Shown: positions 18,661 through 26,319 of the stretch, piece by piece
How positions within the stretch are numbered: position 1 is the first letter of the stretch
Layout: each line of letters begins with the position of its first letter
Assembly (NCBI GenBank): GCA_965200525.1
Contig: OZ241368.1
Coordinates: 5,952,001-6,016,000 of the forward strand
DNA from: JANNPJ01 sp965200525
GTDB lineage: Bacteria > Actinomycetota > Actinomycetes > Actinomycetales > Kineosporiaceae
DNA length: 64,000 bases
Direction of reading: 5' to 3'
Program-made: the position numbers and the translations under genes
Notes under the pieces: model-generated
The model's database searches: none
Told to the model about the DNA's origin: nothing
Seen by the model: only the letters and a program-made list of their open reading frames with translations

Positions 18661-19015
18661 CAAGTTCTCCGGGTCAGGGGAGCGAGAAAATTTTGGGTGA
18701 GGGAGCTACGGAACGACCGCAGTTCGGCCGATTCGTCCCGAGTCGACTGCACCCGCTCACCCGTGTCAAGACTCCGGTGACTAAATCTGCCAACGTTGTC
18801 AGCAACTTGAACCAGTCATGATGTTCGCCGGCCGGTCGACCTCTGATCGATCACTCATCGTGACTGGATCGGCGCGTTCCTGCTCCCTCGGGGGCCCGGT
18901 GAGTTCAAGACCCAGCTCGTCCGGGCGGCAGAACCTGGCCCGGTCGGCGCGGTCGAAGGTAGACATAGGCCAGGCCGTCCCACAGGTGCCCCATCCGCGA
19001 GCCACCGACTTCACC
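18661..19015. other. intergenic region upstream of GH76
   Basis: This stretch holds the GH76 promoter region with a LacI-type operator at 18788-18801 and a possible -35 TTGACA (reverse strand, 18764-18769). The 18818-19015 part is open in the frame of the small reading frame that begins at 19016 but lacks a ribosome site or convincing codon use. Nothing else was recognised. Confidence 0.5.
18788..18801. promoter_or_regulatory. LacI-family operator candidate for the GH76 gene
   Basis: TGCCAACGTTGTCA is a near-perfect 14-bp palindrome centred on CG, in the form commonly bound by actinobacterial LacI regulators (TGACAACGTTGTCA-like). It lies about 128 bases upstream of the GH76 start. No lacI gene is in the window, so the regulator would be encoded elsewhere. 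Confidence 0.5.
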
Positions 19016-19150
19016 ATGAGCGAGCAACGTCCGTCGGAAAGCGCGAGTCATCAAGATCCCGAGGCAGAAGTAGAAACCAGTAAATTTGGCATTTCAACCG
19101 ATAGCTTGCTCAGGAGTATGTGGTTGGACGCGGAGGGCCAAGAGTGGTGA
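19016..19150 (+). CDS. possible 44-residue small protein coupled to the next gene
   Basis: ATG at 19016 opens a frame encoding MSEQRPSESASHQDPEAEVE, then about 24 further residues ending in WLDAEGQEW. Its TGA (19148-19150) overlaps the GTG start of the next gene at 19147, an arrangement typical of translational coupling. There is no clear ribosome site before the ATG. The acidic, polar N-terminal half and a C-terminal Trp-rich half resemble a leader-core layout, but no known precursor family was recognised. Confidence 0.35.
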   Translation: MSEQRPSESASHQDPEAEVETSKFGISTDSLLRSMWLDAEGQEW

Positions 19151-20286
19151 CCGACGGGAACAGTTCCCGAGTGGTCGCGGAGCCGGACGGCATCAACGAG
19201 CGGCTGGAATTCAATGGCGATTCCATAGATTTGCTTTTGCGTGACACCGGGAGTGAGCCGCGTCGGCCGCTGGCCGAGGCGATGGTGGCGGCCGAGGCCG
19301 CGATGGTCCACGCGAACGACAGCGTGCGCCCTGACATCGTGGAGGCCGATGGCATCGAACCCTCGCCCGCGGGTCCGGTGGTCTCTCTCGCCCTGATCGG
19401 GCCTGATGAGCACAACCGGGCCTGGCTCAGTGCGTTCACCGGTGAACTGACGCGGGCCGGGTGGTCGGGAACGCTGACCCCGGCGCCGAGGTCGCCGTCG
19501 GAGTGGATACCCGGCCTGGACACCGCGATCCGACCGGCCGCCTACCTGGCCTTCCGGATGAACGAGGAACCGCCGCCCGGCCACGTAGGCCGTTGGGGAC
19601 CGCCGCGGTGGGCGGTGGACGCCGGAACCACCACGGCTCTGTGCCGGTACCTGGTCGGCTGGGCGGCCCTGCCCGAAGCCGCCTTCCAGCTCACGATGGG
19701 CCGCTTCCTCAGCGAGTTCTCCGGCGAGGACGTGAGCGAGCACCTGGAATGGGCAGCCGAGCACGACCGCAGGGCGGGGGTCGCCTACGTTGCATCGGTG
19801 GCGATCAGACGGGCCGACCTCGCCGTCTGGGGCCAGGTCACCTGCCAGGTCACAGACCACAACCCGGACTGGCAAGCGCGAATGGAGCACCTGCGGGCAC
19901 CGCTCCTGCAGTTCGCCGACCGACTCGACGTCGCCTTCGTCCGGACGGCCCGCTACAGGATTACCTCCTGGATCGACCTGGCCGGCGCCGTCCCGGCGTT
20001 GCCGCACGTGAAAGAGGCAGATGTCCGTCTCCACCGGCGGCTCTGGGACCGGTACGTGCCGGACGCCCACGGGATCCAGGTGCTGACCACCGCCCACCTG
20101 TCCCGACTCGGCCCCCTACCGGACTGGGACGTGCAACCCCTGGCCGGTGGCCGCCATCTGGTCCAGGCCCGCGACCTGGAACCCTGGTTCGCCACCACTC
20201 AGCCCGACCCGGACTTCGTGACCGCCGCCCGAGCCGACTTCGCCGGCGCGTTGCTCACCCCCGAGGCCATCAAGGCCGAAGGCTGA
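19147..20286 (+). CDS. unrecognised 379-residue protein
   Basis: The likely start is GTG at 19147 (or GTG at 19144), preceded by GGAGGG at the right distance. The product is soluble with no signal peptide or membrane helix. Residues 60-370 have an ordered, Trp-rich character (RAWLSAFTGELTRAGWSG, GRWGPPRWAVDAGTTTAL, VRTARYRITSWIDLAGA), but I do not recognise the family. A short reading frame overlaps its start by 4 bases. It has the codon use of the host, unlike the genes from 21.2 kb onward. It is a good coding gene of unknown role; an enzyme or partner acting on the upstream peptide is only speculation. Confidence 0.7.
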   Translation: MTDGNSSRVVAEPDGINERLEFNGDSIDLLLRDTGSEPRRPLAEAMVAAEAAMVHANDSVRPDIVEADGIEPSPAGPVVSLALIGPDEHNRAWLSAFTGELTRAGWSGTLTPAPRSPSEWIPGLDTAIRPAAYLAFRMNEEPPPGHVGRWGPPRWAVDAGTTTALCRYLVGWAALPEAAFQLTMGRFLSEFSGEDVSEHLEWAAEHDRRAGVAYVASVAIRRADLAVWGQVTCQVTDHNPDWQARMEHLRAPLLQFADRLDVAFVRTARYRITSWIDLAGAVPALPHVKEADVRLHRRLWDRYVPDAHGIQVLTTAHLSRLGPLPDWDVQPLAGGRHLVQARDLEPWFATTQPDPDFVTAARADFAGALLTPEAIKAEG

Positions 20287-20624
20287 CCTACGCGTATTCG
20301 GGCAATGTCGCCGCCACGTGACCACTGACCTTTATCCTGCGCTGCCCTGACATTAACTGGCGCCGCCTCTGACATTCAGCTGGCGCTCAACACCAGTGCC
20401 CGCCCGCCCAGACCGGAGAGCCTGCTTCGGGTAAATCCTTATTCACTCAGGAGAAACCCGTCGCATTCACCAATCCGGCATACACTGCCTGAATTAAAGT
20501 CCGGTTCGGTATGGTTCGTCCTTGGTCCGGCCACGAGGGGCGAATGCATGCCAGCCATTGGTGACGACTTGCAGAGCATTCTCAAGACCGGGCGTCCAGT
20601 CACGTCCGACAGGGGGACGCCGTC
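20287..20624. other. 338-base intergenic region with degenerate repeats
   Basis: This visibly less G+C-rich stretch contains two near-identical 15-base motifs (TGACATT.A.CTGGCG at 20348-20362 and 20370-20385) and A+T-rich tracts such as TAAATCCTTATTCACTC and GAATTAAAG that could hold a promoter for the next gene. Short reading frames at 20544 and 20548 have no support. Confidence 0.5.
20348..20385. repeat. pair of 15-base direct repeats
   Basis: TGACATTaaCTGGCG and TGACATTcagCTGGCG lie 22 bases apart in an A+T-richer intergenic region. Paired short repeats like these occur at ends of some actinobacterial insertion sequences, but no transposase remains beside them. Confidence 0.35.
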
Positions 20625-21149
20625 ATGTCAGAATCCACCGAAGAACTCCAGACAGCGGTTCAGGGCCTGAGCGAGGTCTTGGCCGAGTCCGAGAACTTGG
20701 CCGGTCAACTCAGCGACCACGGCAAAGAATTTGCTGAAGAAGCCGCAGCTCACGGCTGGCACGGGGTAGCCGGCCGCATGCAGGAGGCCACCGACGCCCT
20801 GCAAGCGGCAACCGGTCAACTGGCGGCCGGCAAACAGGCGTGCGAGAACGCTGCGCAGGAACTAGCCTTGATCACCGACCAGATTCCCGCCGAACAGGTG
20901 GTGAACCACCTCGCCACCGGCACCACCCAACTGAGCGAAGCAGTGACCTCGGTCGGCGGTGCACTGGAGAAGGTCGACGAGGCCCGGACCGCCGCCAACG
21001 AGATCGGCCAGCAAGGCATGATGCAAGCAACCTCCGACTTCCATGACCGACTCGAAGAAGTCCACGAGACGATCACCCAGCACCAGACCACCAGCGAGAC
21101 CGAACGCGTCGCCGCCGAAGCATACGCGGCCAAGCAACTGGGAAACTGA
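20625..21149 (+). CDS. unrecognised helical/coiled-coil protein, 174 residues
   Basis: ATG at 20625 is preceded by AGGGGG at good spacing. The protein is almost entirely heptad-like and helical (ELQTAVQGLSEVLAESENLA, TDALQAATGQLAAGKQACEN, GALEKVDEARTAANEIG, DRLEEVHETITQHQ), with no signal peptide. An AAHGWHGVAGRM segment near residue 45 is the only Trp-Gly-like turn. Such proteins accompany ESX/WXG-type secreted effectors or serve as structural partners, but no family could be assigned. It begins the run of unrecognised genes that ends at 22.1 kb. Confidence 0.65.
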   Translation: MSESTEELQTAVQGLSEVLAESENLAGQLSDHGKEFAEEAAAHGWHGVAGRMQEATDALQAATGQLAAGKQACENAAQELALITDQIPAEQVVNHLATGTTQLSEAVTSVGGALEKVDEARTAANEIGQQGMMQATSDFHDRLEEVHETITQHQTTSETERVAAEAYAAKQLGN

Positions 21150-21262
21150 CAACGGGTGGTGGCATACGAACCACGCCACCACCCGCATCGTCGAAGTCGC
21201 CAGGTCAACCTGTTGTAACAAGTCAGATTTCAAGCAGGACGGCGAGCGCCTTTGACCTGCTC

Positions 21263-21589
21263 GTGAACCCAGACAAACGCACTCTGTTGCCTCGGGAGAC
21301 GCTGGACACCAAGCCAATACCCCCTGATGAGATCATTCGTCGCCGCAAGCAGGAAGACGAACCTCCTCCGCCACCCCAGTCTGCCTACACAGAGAGAATG
21401 CTTCGCGCCAGGATCTACGCTCGTGCTGGGCGGCTGGGAGCCGCTCTTACCGTTGGAGCAGCCCTTGAATTTGGAAGCCCTCTGGCACAAGCCGTCGGAG
21501 GTTCTGTCTTTGCGGCGATCGAAGCATTTCTCGACGGGCCAGAAATTTTGGCTGCCTTACGTGAGACCCGGAAAAAGAGAACTCGATAA
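21263..21589 (+). CDS. unrecognised small protein with a hydrophobic helix, 108 residues
   Basis: The frame from GTG at 21263 encodes a charged, proline-rich N-terminal half (RRRKQEDEPPPPPQ) and then an alanine/glycine-rich amphipathic or membrane segment (GRLGAALTVGAALEFGSPLA) before a basic C-terminus (RETRKKRTR). No ribosome site is clear, and the frame is open upstream, so the start is uncertain or the gene may be a remnant. Codon use has lower third-position G+C than the neighbouring chemotaxis genes, suggesting acquisition. Confidence 0.45.
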   Translation: MNPDKRTLLPRETLDTKPIPPDEIIRRRKQEDEPPPPPQSAYTERMLRARIYARAGRLGAALTVGAALEFGSPLAQAVGGSVFAAIEAFLDGPEILAALRETRKKRTR

Positions 21590-21616
21590 TAGTAGTCCAG
21601 ATGGAGGGAACACGGC

Positions 21617-22078
21617 ATGCTGATCGACGCCACCACGGAACGGATAATGCGAAAGGCTCTCTATGCGGCAATCAAGGACGATGAGAACGAGTTCGAGGCG
21701 CAGCTCGAGGCGATAGCCTCCGGCAACTCTTTGGTATCTGCCTGCGCCCGGGCCACAGATCTTGTTGCCCTGATGATACTCGACAAGCGCGGAGGCCGTC
21801 CCGAGGACGGCACCATTCAGGAACTTGCAAACAGTACGGCTCTCCATTCGCAGTGGAGCGAGATCGACGCCTCAGCATTTGTTGCGTACCTCAGAGCGAT
21901 CTTTGCTGGCACCAGCATGGACGAGGTACTCGCCATCGGCGACTCACTGAGAACTCCCTTTATTCAATGCGCGCATTTGCTTGTCATCTGGCACGACGAA
22001 GACGAGTATTGGTACGACTATCTGGATCGTCTGTGGGAGACATTGGAAACTAGGCAAAACCCCTCGTCGACATCCTGA
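21617..22078 (+). CDS. unrecognised acidic protein, 153 residues
   Basis: ATG at 21617 follows GGAGGGAACACGGC, a convincing ribosome site. The protein is acidic, soluble and helical, ending in a Trp/Tyr/Asp-rich segment (HDEDEYWYDYLDRLWETLE). Its size, acidity and place directly after a small hydrophobic protein would suit an immunity protein of a toxin or bacteriocin pair, but no family match is recognised. Codon use has reduced third-position G+C, as in the preceding gene. Confidence 0.6.
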   Translation: MLIDATTERIMRKALYAAIKDDENEFEAQLEAIASGNSLVSACARATDLVALMILDKRGGRPEDGTIQELANSTALHSQWSEIDASAFVAYLRAIFAGTSMDEVLAIGDSLRTPFIQCAHLLVIWHDEDEYWYDYLDRLWETLETRQNPSSTS

Positions 22079-22128
22079 CCCGGCGGGCTTCCATTTAGCA
22101 GCTGATCGCGCCGCCCTCGCCAGGTCGG

Positions 22129-22169
22129 ACCGCCTCGGGCCCCGGCTGTAGCGAGGGACCCGAGGCGGT
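22129..22169. terminator. hairpin between convergent genes
   Basis: ACCGCCTCGGG (22129-22139) and CCCGAGGCGGT (22159-22169) are perfect 11-base inverted arms with a 19-base loop, between the convergent genes ending at 22078 and 22174. Confidence 0.65.
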
Positions 22170-22173
22170 GAGG

Positions 22174-22503
22174 TCAGCCGTCTGAGGCAGTGACCATGGC
22201 AGTGGCGTGATGGAGGAGTTGGGCCAAGGTGTGGGCTTCGTCGGGACGCAGGCTCATGCCGCCGGTGAGGATCTCGGCCGGGTGCCGGATCACGTCGATC
22301 CGTTGTGCCTGCACCCGCATCTCGTCGCGCTGGATGACGACCACTGCCAGCGTCTCTTCTGCCTGGTTGGCGGTGGCGGGGACGGCGCCGAGGCTGCGGG
22401 AGTACTCGATCTGGTCACCGCTTGTTTCGATCATGTCGGCCCATGGTGGTGCGGCCCACGAGGTGAGCTCGAGCAGTTTGGTGGATTTCACTACGGTGTT
22501 CAC
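22174..22503 (-). CDS. small hypothetical protein, DUF6907-like
   Basis: GTG at 22503 follows AGGAGG at ideal spacing and encodes 109 residues. The layout, with a Trp-containing N-terminus, a beta-rich middle (LAVVVIQRDEMRV) and the closing helix GMSLRPDEAHTLAQLLHHAT, resembles the actinobacterial DUF6907 group, in which the C-terminal helix begins with an L-x-P-x-E-A pattern. Function is unknown. It is convergent with the unrecognised gene cluster and divergent from the chemotaxis operon. Confidence 0.6.
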   Translation of the reverse strand: MNTVVKSTKLLELTSWAAPPWADMIETSGDQIEYSRSLGAVPATANQAEETLAVVVIQRDEMRVQAQRIDVIRHPAEILTGGMSLRPDEAHTLAQLLHHATAMVTASDG

Positions 22504-22950
22504 GGGTCGCCTCCTGGGGCGATCAAGGCCCCGGGCCGGGTGTTAGCGCACCCGCCGGGGCCGGCCTGTTTGGCCGGTCACGGCGTGCCGAACCCGAGGG
22601 CAGGCCGTGTGAGCAGGGGGTGCGCGGTTTCACTTCGCCGCGACGGAGGCGTCGATCGATCCCTGGCCGGCTTCGGTGCCGCTGAGCCGCTGAAATCCGA
22701 TCGAAGGCGACATGTTGCCGGAACCTGCGGGCGGGGCCAGCGTGACACGCGCGTGGGCTCGACGCGTCGGTCGTAGTCGGTCGAGGGTCGGCGGTTGAGC
22801 GCATCAATTCGATCACTCTTGGTAACCGTGGCGGCGGGAAGCTGCTCCCTCGGGGTCACCCGCCTACAGCGCCGAAAAGACGGTGCCGATCTTGACTCCG
22901 GGGTCAGTGCGCGGGTCGTGCTGCCGGGCGGTGCCGAGCAAGGGGGAACG
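22504..22950. other. 447-base upstream region of the chemotaxis operon
   Basis: No gene was recognised here. The region should hold the chemotaxis promoter. The best candidate is CTCG (22849-22852), an 18-base spacer and GCCGAA (22871-22876), close to the CTCA-N15-17-GCCGAA form described for flagellar sigma factor FliA in Actinoplanes. The spacer is long and one base differs, so it is only a candidate. Confidence 0.4.
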
Positions 22951-24840
22951 ATGTCGAAGAACGTTTCGGTCAAGGGACGCGCGGTCGTCACACTGGCGAT
23001 CTGTGCCGTCCTGCTGCTCGGGGTGACCGTGATCGCGGCCACCACGGAGGACGCGGTGGCCGACTATGTGGCCGGAGCCGGCTCTTTCGTGGTCATCGCC
23101 GCGCTGGTCTGGTACCTGCTGGTGGTCCCGACCACCCGGGCCCTGGGCGAACTGACCGCCGGTCTGACCCAGCTGGCCCAGGGCAACCTGGCGGTGGCGG
23201 TCGACACCTCCCGCAGGGACGAGGTCGGCTCCGCCCTCAAGGCGGTCGACCGGACCCGGCACACGCTGGCCCAGCTGATGGCGGCCATGAACGAGATGTC
23301 GGCCCAGCACGATCTGGGTGACATCGACGTGGTCATCCCGGTGGCCCAGTTCCCGGGCGAGTTCGCCCGGATGGCCGACGGCGTCAACACCATGGTGGCC
23401 GGCCACATCGCGGTCAAGAAGAAGGCGATGGCGGTGGTGAAGGCTTTCGGTGAGGGCGATTTCGATGCTCCGCTGGAGCAGCTGCCGGGCAAGAAGGCGT
23501 TCATCAACGACATCGTCGAGCAGGTCCGCAGCAATCTCAAGGGCCTGATGGCGGCCATGAACCACATGTCGGTCCAGCACGATCTGGGCGACATCGACGT
23601 GGTCATCCCGGCGGCGCAGTTCCCGGGCGAGTTCGCCGCCATGGCCGACGGTGTGAACGGCATGGTGGGCGGCCACATCGCGGTCAAGAAGAAGGCGATG
23701 GCGGTGGTGAAGGCTTTCGGTGAGGGCGATTTCGATGCTCCGCTGGAGCAGCTGCCGGGCAAGAAGGCGTTCATCAACGACACCGTCGAGCAGGTCCGCA
23801 GCAACCTCAAGTCGCTGATCACCGACACCGGCACGCTGGCCACGGCGGCCAAGGAGGGCCGGCTCGACGTCCGGGCCGACGCCGCCGCCCACGAAGGAGG
23901 ATTCCGGCGGATCGTCGAGGGCATCAACGAGACCCTCGACATCGTGATCGCGCCGTTCAAGACCGTGATGGCCACCGCCGACCAACTGGCCGACGCGGCC
24001 GAGCAGATCAGCGGGGCCTCGCAGTCGATGTCGCAGGCCACCACCCAGCAGGCGGCCAGCGTGGAGGAGTCCAGCGCCAGCATCGAGCAGATGGCTGCCA
24101 GCATCGAGCAGAACAGCGACAACGCCAAGGTCACCGACGGCATCGCCAGCAAGGCGGCGGCCGAGGCGGCCGAGGGCGGGGTCGCGGTGCAGCAGACGGT
24201 CGACGCGATGAAGGAGATCGCCAGCCGGATCGCGATCATCGACGACATCGCCTTCCAGACCAACATGCTGGCCCTGAACGCGACCATCGAGGCGGCCCGG
24301 GCCGGGGAGCACGGCAAGGGCTTCGCCGTGGTCGCGGCCGAGGTCGGCAAGCTGGCCGAGCGCAGCCAGGTGGCCGCCCAGGAGATCGGCGAGCTCGCCG
24401 CGGGCAGCGTGAAGACGGCCGAGCGGGCCGGCACGCTGCTCTCCGAGATCGTGCCCAGCATCCGGCGCACCTCCGACCTGGTGCAGGAGATCGCGGCCGC
24501 CTCGGCCGAGCAGTCCTCGGCGGTGGCCCAGGTCAGCAGCGCGATGATGCAGATGAGCCAGACCACCCAGCAGAACGCATCGTCCAGCGAGGAGCTCGCG
24601 GCCACGGCAGAGGAGATGTCCGGGCAGAGCACCCAGCTGCAGCAGCTGATGAAGACCTTCAGCATCTCGGGCAGCTCGGCCGCGGTCGGGCTCGGCGGCG
24701 GGGCCGCCCCGGACCCGTTCGACGCCCTGCTGGCCGACTCGGCCCGATCGGTGCCGCCGATCCGCAAGCTGCCGACCCAGTCCCGCCGTCGCGACGTGTC
24801 CGCCCCGGTCTTCGACGAAGCCAAGTTCGACCGATTCTAG
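22951..24840 (+). CDS. methyl-accepting chemotaxis protein with duplicated HAMP-like region and no sensor domain
   Basis: ATG at 22951 after AAGGGGGAACG gives 629 residues. Two transmembrane helices (about 11-31 and 40-60) are separated by only about 8 residues, so there is no extracytoplasmic sensor. HAMP and HAMP-like units follow, including two almost identical 90-residue units (about 109-198 and 199-288) sharing DLGDIDVVIP and AVKKKAMAVVKAFGEGDFD. The signalling domain has the conserved hairpin tip IIDDIAFQTNMLALNATIEA and RAGEHGKGFAVVAAEV. It transmits signals to CheA through CheW. There is no CheR-tethering pentapeptide at the C-terminus (FDRF). It is the first gene of the chemotaxis operon, 9 bases before cheW. 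Confidence 0.9.
   Translation: MSKNVSVKGRAVVTLAICAVLLLGVTVIAATTEDAVADYVAGAGSFVVIAALVWYLLVVPTTRALGELTAGLTQLAQGNLAVAVDTSRRDEVGSALKAVDRTRHTLAQLMAAMNEMSAQHDLGDIDVVIPVAQFPGEFARMADGVNTMVAGHIAVKKKAMAVVKAFGEGDFDAPLEQLPGKKAFINDIVEQVRSNLKGLMAAMNHMSVQHDLGDIDVVIPAAQFPGEFAAMADGVNGMVGGHIAVKKKAMAVVKAFGEGDFDAPLEQLPGKKAFINDTVEQVRSNLKSLITDTGTLATAAKEGRLDVRADAAAHEGGFRRIVEGINETLDIVIAPFKTVMATADQLADAAEQISGASQSMSQATTQQAASVEESSASIEQMAASIEQNSDNAKVTDGIASKAAAEAAEGGVAVQQTVDAMKEIASRIAIIDDIAFQTNMLALNATIEAARAGEHGKGFAVVAAEVGKLAERSQVAAQEIGELAAGSVKTAERAGTLLSEIVPSIRRTSDLVQEIAAASAEQSSAVAQVSSAMMQMSQTTQQNASSSEELAATAEEMSGQSTQLQQLMKTFSISGSSAAVGLGGGAAPDPFDALLADSARSVPPIRKLPTQSRRRDVSAPVFDEAKFDRF
23275..23814 (+). repeat. 270-base tandem duplication inside the receptor gene
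   Basis: Two tandem 270-base units (23275-23544 and 23545-23814) encode the repeated HAMP-like units. Bases 23401-23512 and 23671-23782 (112 bases) are identical including silent positions, while the flanks differ, which indicates recent duplication or gene conversion. Confidence 0.9.
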
Positions 24841-24849
24841 GAGCGCGAC

Positions 24850-25458
24850 GTGGCTGGCACCGTGGACACGCAGTCGATCGAGCAGGCCGGCGCCCGGGTG
24901 GCGGACGGCTCCAGCCGGTACCTCACCTTCCGGCTCGGCGGTGAGGTGTTCGCCCTGGGCATCCTCGACATCACCGAGATCATCGAGTACCGCAGCCTGA
25001 CCGAGGTTCCGATGATGCCGCCGTTCATCCGGGGGGTGCTGAACCTGCGGGGCCGGGTCGTGCCGGTGGTCGACCTGGCCGCCCGGTTCGGCCGGCCGGC
25101 CACCGAGGTGGCCCGGCGGACCGGGATCATCATCGTCGAGACCACGGCGGGCTCGTCCGGGCCGGACGACGACGAGCAGACCGGCCAGGACTTCGGCATC
25201 GTCGTCGACGCCGTCAACGAGGTGATGCACTTCGGCCCGGACGACATCGAGCCGCCACCGGCGTTCGGGGCCGGTATCCGGTCCGACTTCATCAGCGGCA
25301 TGGCCAAGCGGGACGGCGAGTTCATCATCGTGCTCGACGTCAGCCAGGTGCTGTCGATCGACGAGATGGTCATGCTCGGCCGCGCGGCGGTGCCGACCGT
25401 GCCGAGCACGCCGATCGTGGGCGCCGGCATCCCGGAACCGCGGACGAGCGAGGGATGA
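24850..25458 (+). CDS. cheW: chemotaxis coupling protein CheW
   Basis: GTG at 24850, after GGAGCG, encodes 202 residues. The CheW fold is clear: YLTFRLGGEVFALGILDITEI at the start, then PPFIRGVLNLRGRVVPVVDLA, the core motif that contacts CheA and receptors, and a C-terminal FIIVLDVSQVLS strand. CheW links receptors to the kinase CheA. It overlaps cheR by ATGA. Confidence 0.93.
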   Translation: MAGTVDTQSIEQAGARVADGSSRYLTFRLGGEVFALGILDITEIIEYRSLTEVPMMPPFIRGVLNLRGRVVPVVDLAARFGRPATEVARRTGIIIVETTAGSSGPDDDEQTGQDFGIVVDAVNEVMHFGPDDIEPPPAFGAGIRSDFISGMAKRDGEFIIVLDVSQVLSIDEMVMLGRAAVPTVPSTPIVGAGIPEPRTSEG

Positions 25459-26297
25459 GCCCGTCCCTGGCCCGCCGCAACGACCTCGGGGGCGCCCTCT
25501 CTCCGGCCGAGTTCGGCTGGATCTGCGACTACCTGTACGCCCGGACCGGGATCGTGCTCAAGGACGGCAAGCAAACCATGGTGGTCGGCCGGCTGACCAA
25601 GCGGCTCAACCATCACGGGCTGACCAGCTACGCCGACTACTTCCGGTTGATCGCCGACCCGAACTCGGCCGAGGCCCGGGTCGCCGTCGACCTGCTGACC
25701 ACCAACGAGACCTACTTCTTCCGGGAGCCGGAGCACTTCGCCTGGCTGCGGGAGGAGCTGCCGGCGATGCGCCGCAGCCGGGCCGGGGACGAGCCGGTCC
25801 GGGTCTGGAGTGCCGCCAGTTCGACCGGGGAGGAGGCGTTCTCGCTGGCGATGACCCTGGACGACGTCCTGCCGCTGAACGACTGGCAGATCCTCGGGAC
25901 CGACATCTCCTCGCGGGTGGTCGAGCGGGCCCGCCAGGGGCTGTACCCGATCGACGCGGCGTCCAAGATCCCGACGCCGTTGCTGCGCAAGTACTGCCTC
26001 AAGGGCAAGGCCGACCTGGCCGGCTACCTGGCCGTCCTGCCGGCCCTGGCCGAGCGGGTGCGGTTCAGCCAGGTCAACCTGATCCAGCCGCTGCCGAACC
26101 TGGGCCGGTTCGACTTCATCTTCCTGCGCAACGTGATGATCTACTTCGACCAGCCGACCAAGCGGGCCCTGGTGAACAAGGTGATCCCGCTGCTCAAGCC
26201 GGGCGGCTACCTGCTGGTCAGCCACTCCGAGACGCTGAACGGGCTGCAGGAGGAGCTGGTCATGGTCCGGCCCTCGATCTACCGGTCAATGCCGTGA
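25455..26297 (+). CDS. cheR: chemotaxis receptor methyltransferase CheR
   Basis: This 280-residue protein overlaps cheW by 4 bases. It has the CheR N-terminal helical domain (AEFGWICDYLYARTGI), TNETYFFREPEHF, the SAM-binding motif VWSAASSTGEEAFSLAM (Ser where many members have Cys), TDISSRVVERAR and LRNVMIYFDQPTK. CheR methylates glutamates on receptor signalling helices, setting adaptation together with CheB and CheD. Confidence 0.93.
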   Translation: MSPSLARRNDLGGALSPAEFGWICDYLYARTGIVLKDGKQTMVVGRLTKRLNHHGLTSYADYFRLIADPNSAEARVAVDLLTTNETYFFREPEHFAWLREELPAMRRSRAGDEPVRVWSAASSTGEEAFSLAMTLDDVLPLNDWQILGTDISSRVVERARQGLYPIDAASKIPTPLLRKYCLKGKADLAGYLAVLPALAERVRFSQVNLIQPLPNLGRFDFIFLRNVMIYFDQPTKRALVNKVIPLLKPGGYLLVSHSETLNGLQEELVMVRPSIYRSMP

Positions 26298-26319
26298 CGA
26301 GAGCCGGCCGGAGGGCGAC

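Noticed and set aside
19147..20286. Thiopeptide/lanthipeptide dehydratase C-terminal-like protein
   Set aside because: Size and Trp content suggested it, but the expected RY and HLRxR motifs are absent.
20544..20670. Short frame starting at ATG 20548 (40 codons)
   Set aside because: It overlaps the ribosome site and start of the convincing gene at 20625 in another frame and has no coding character.
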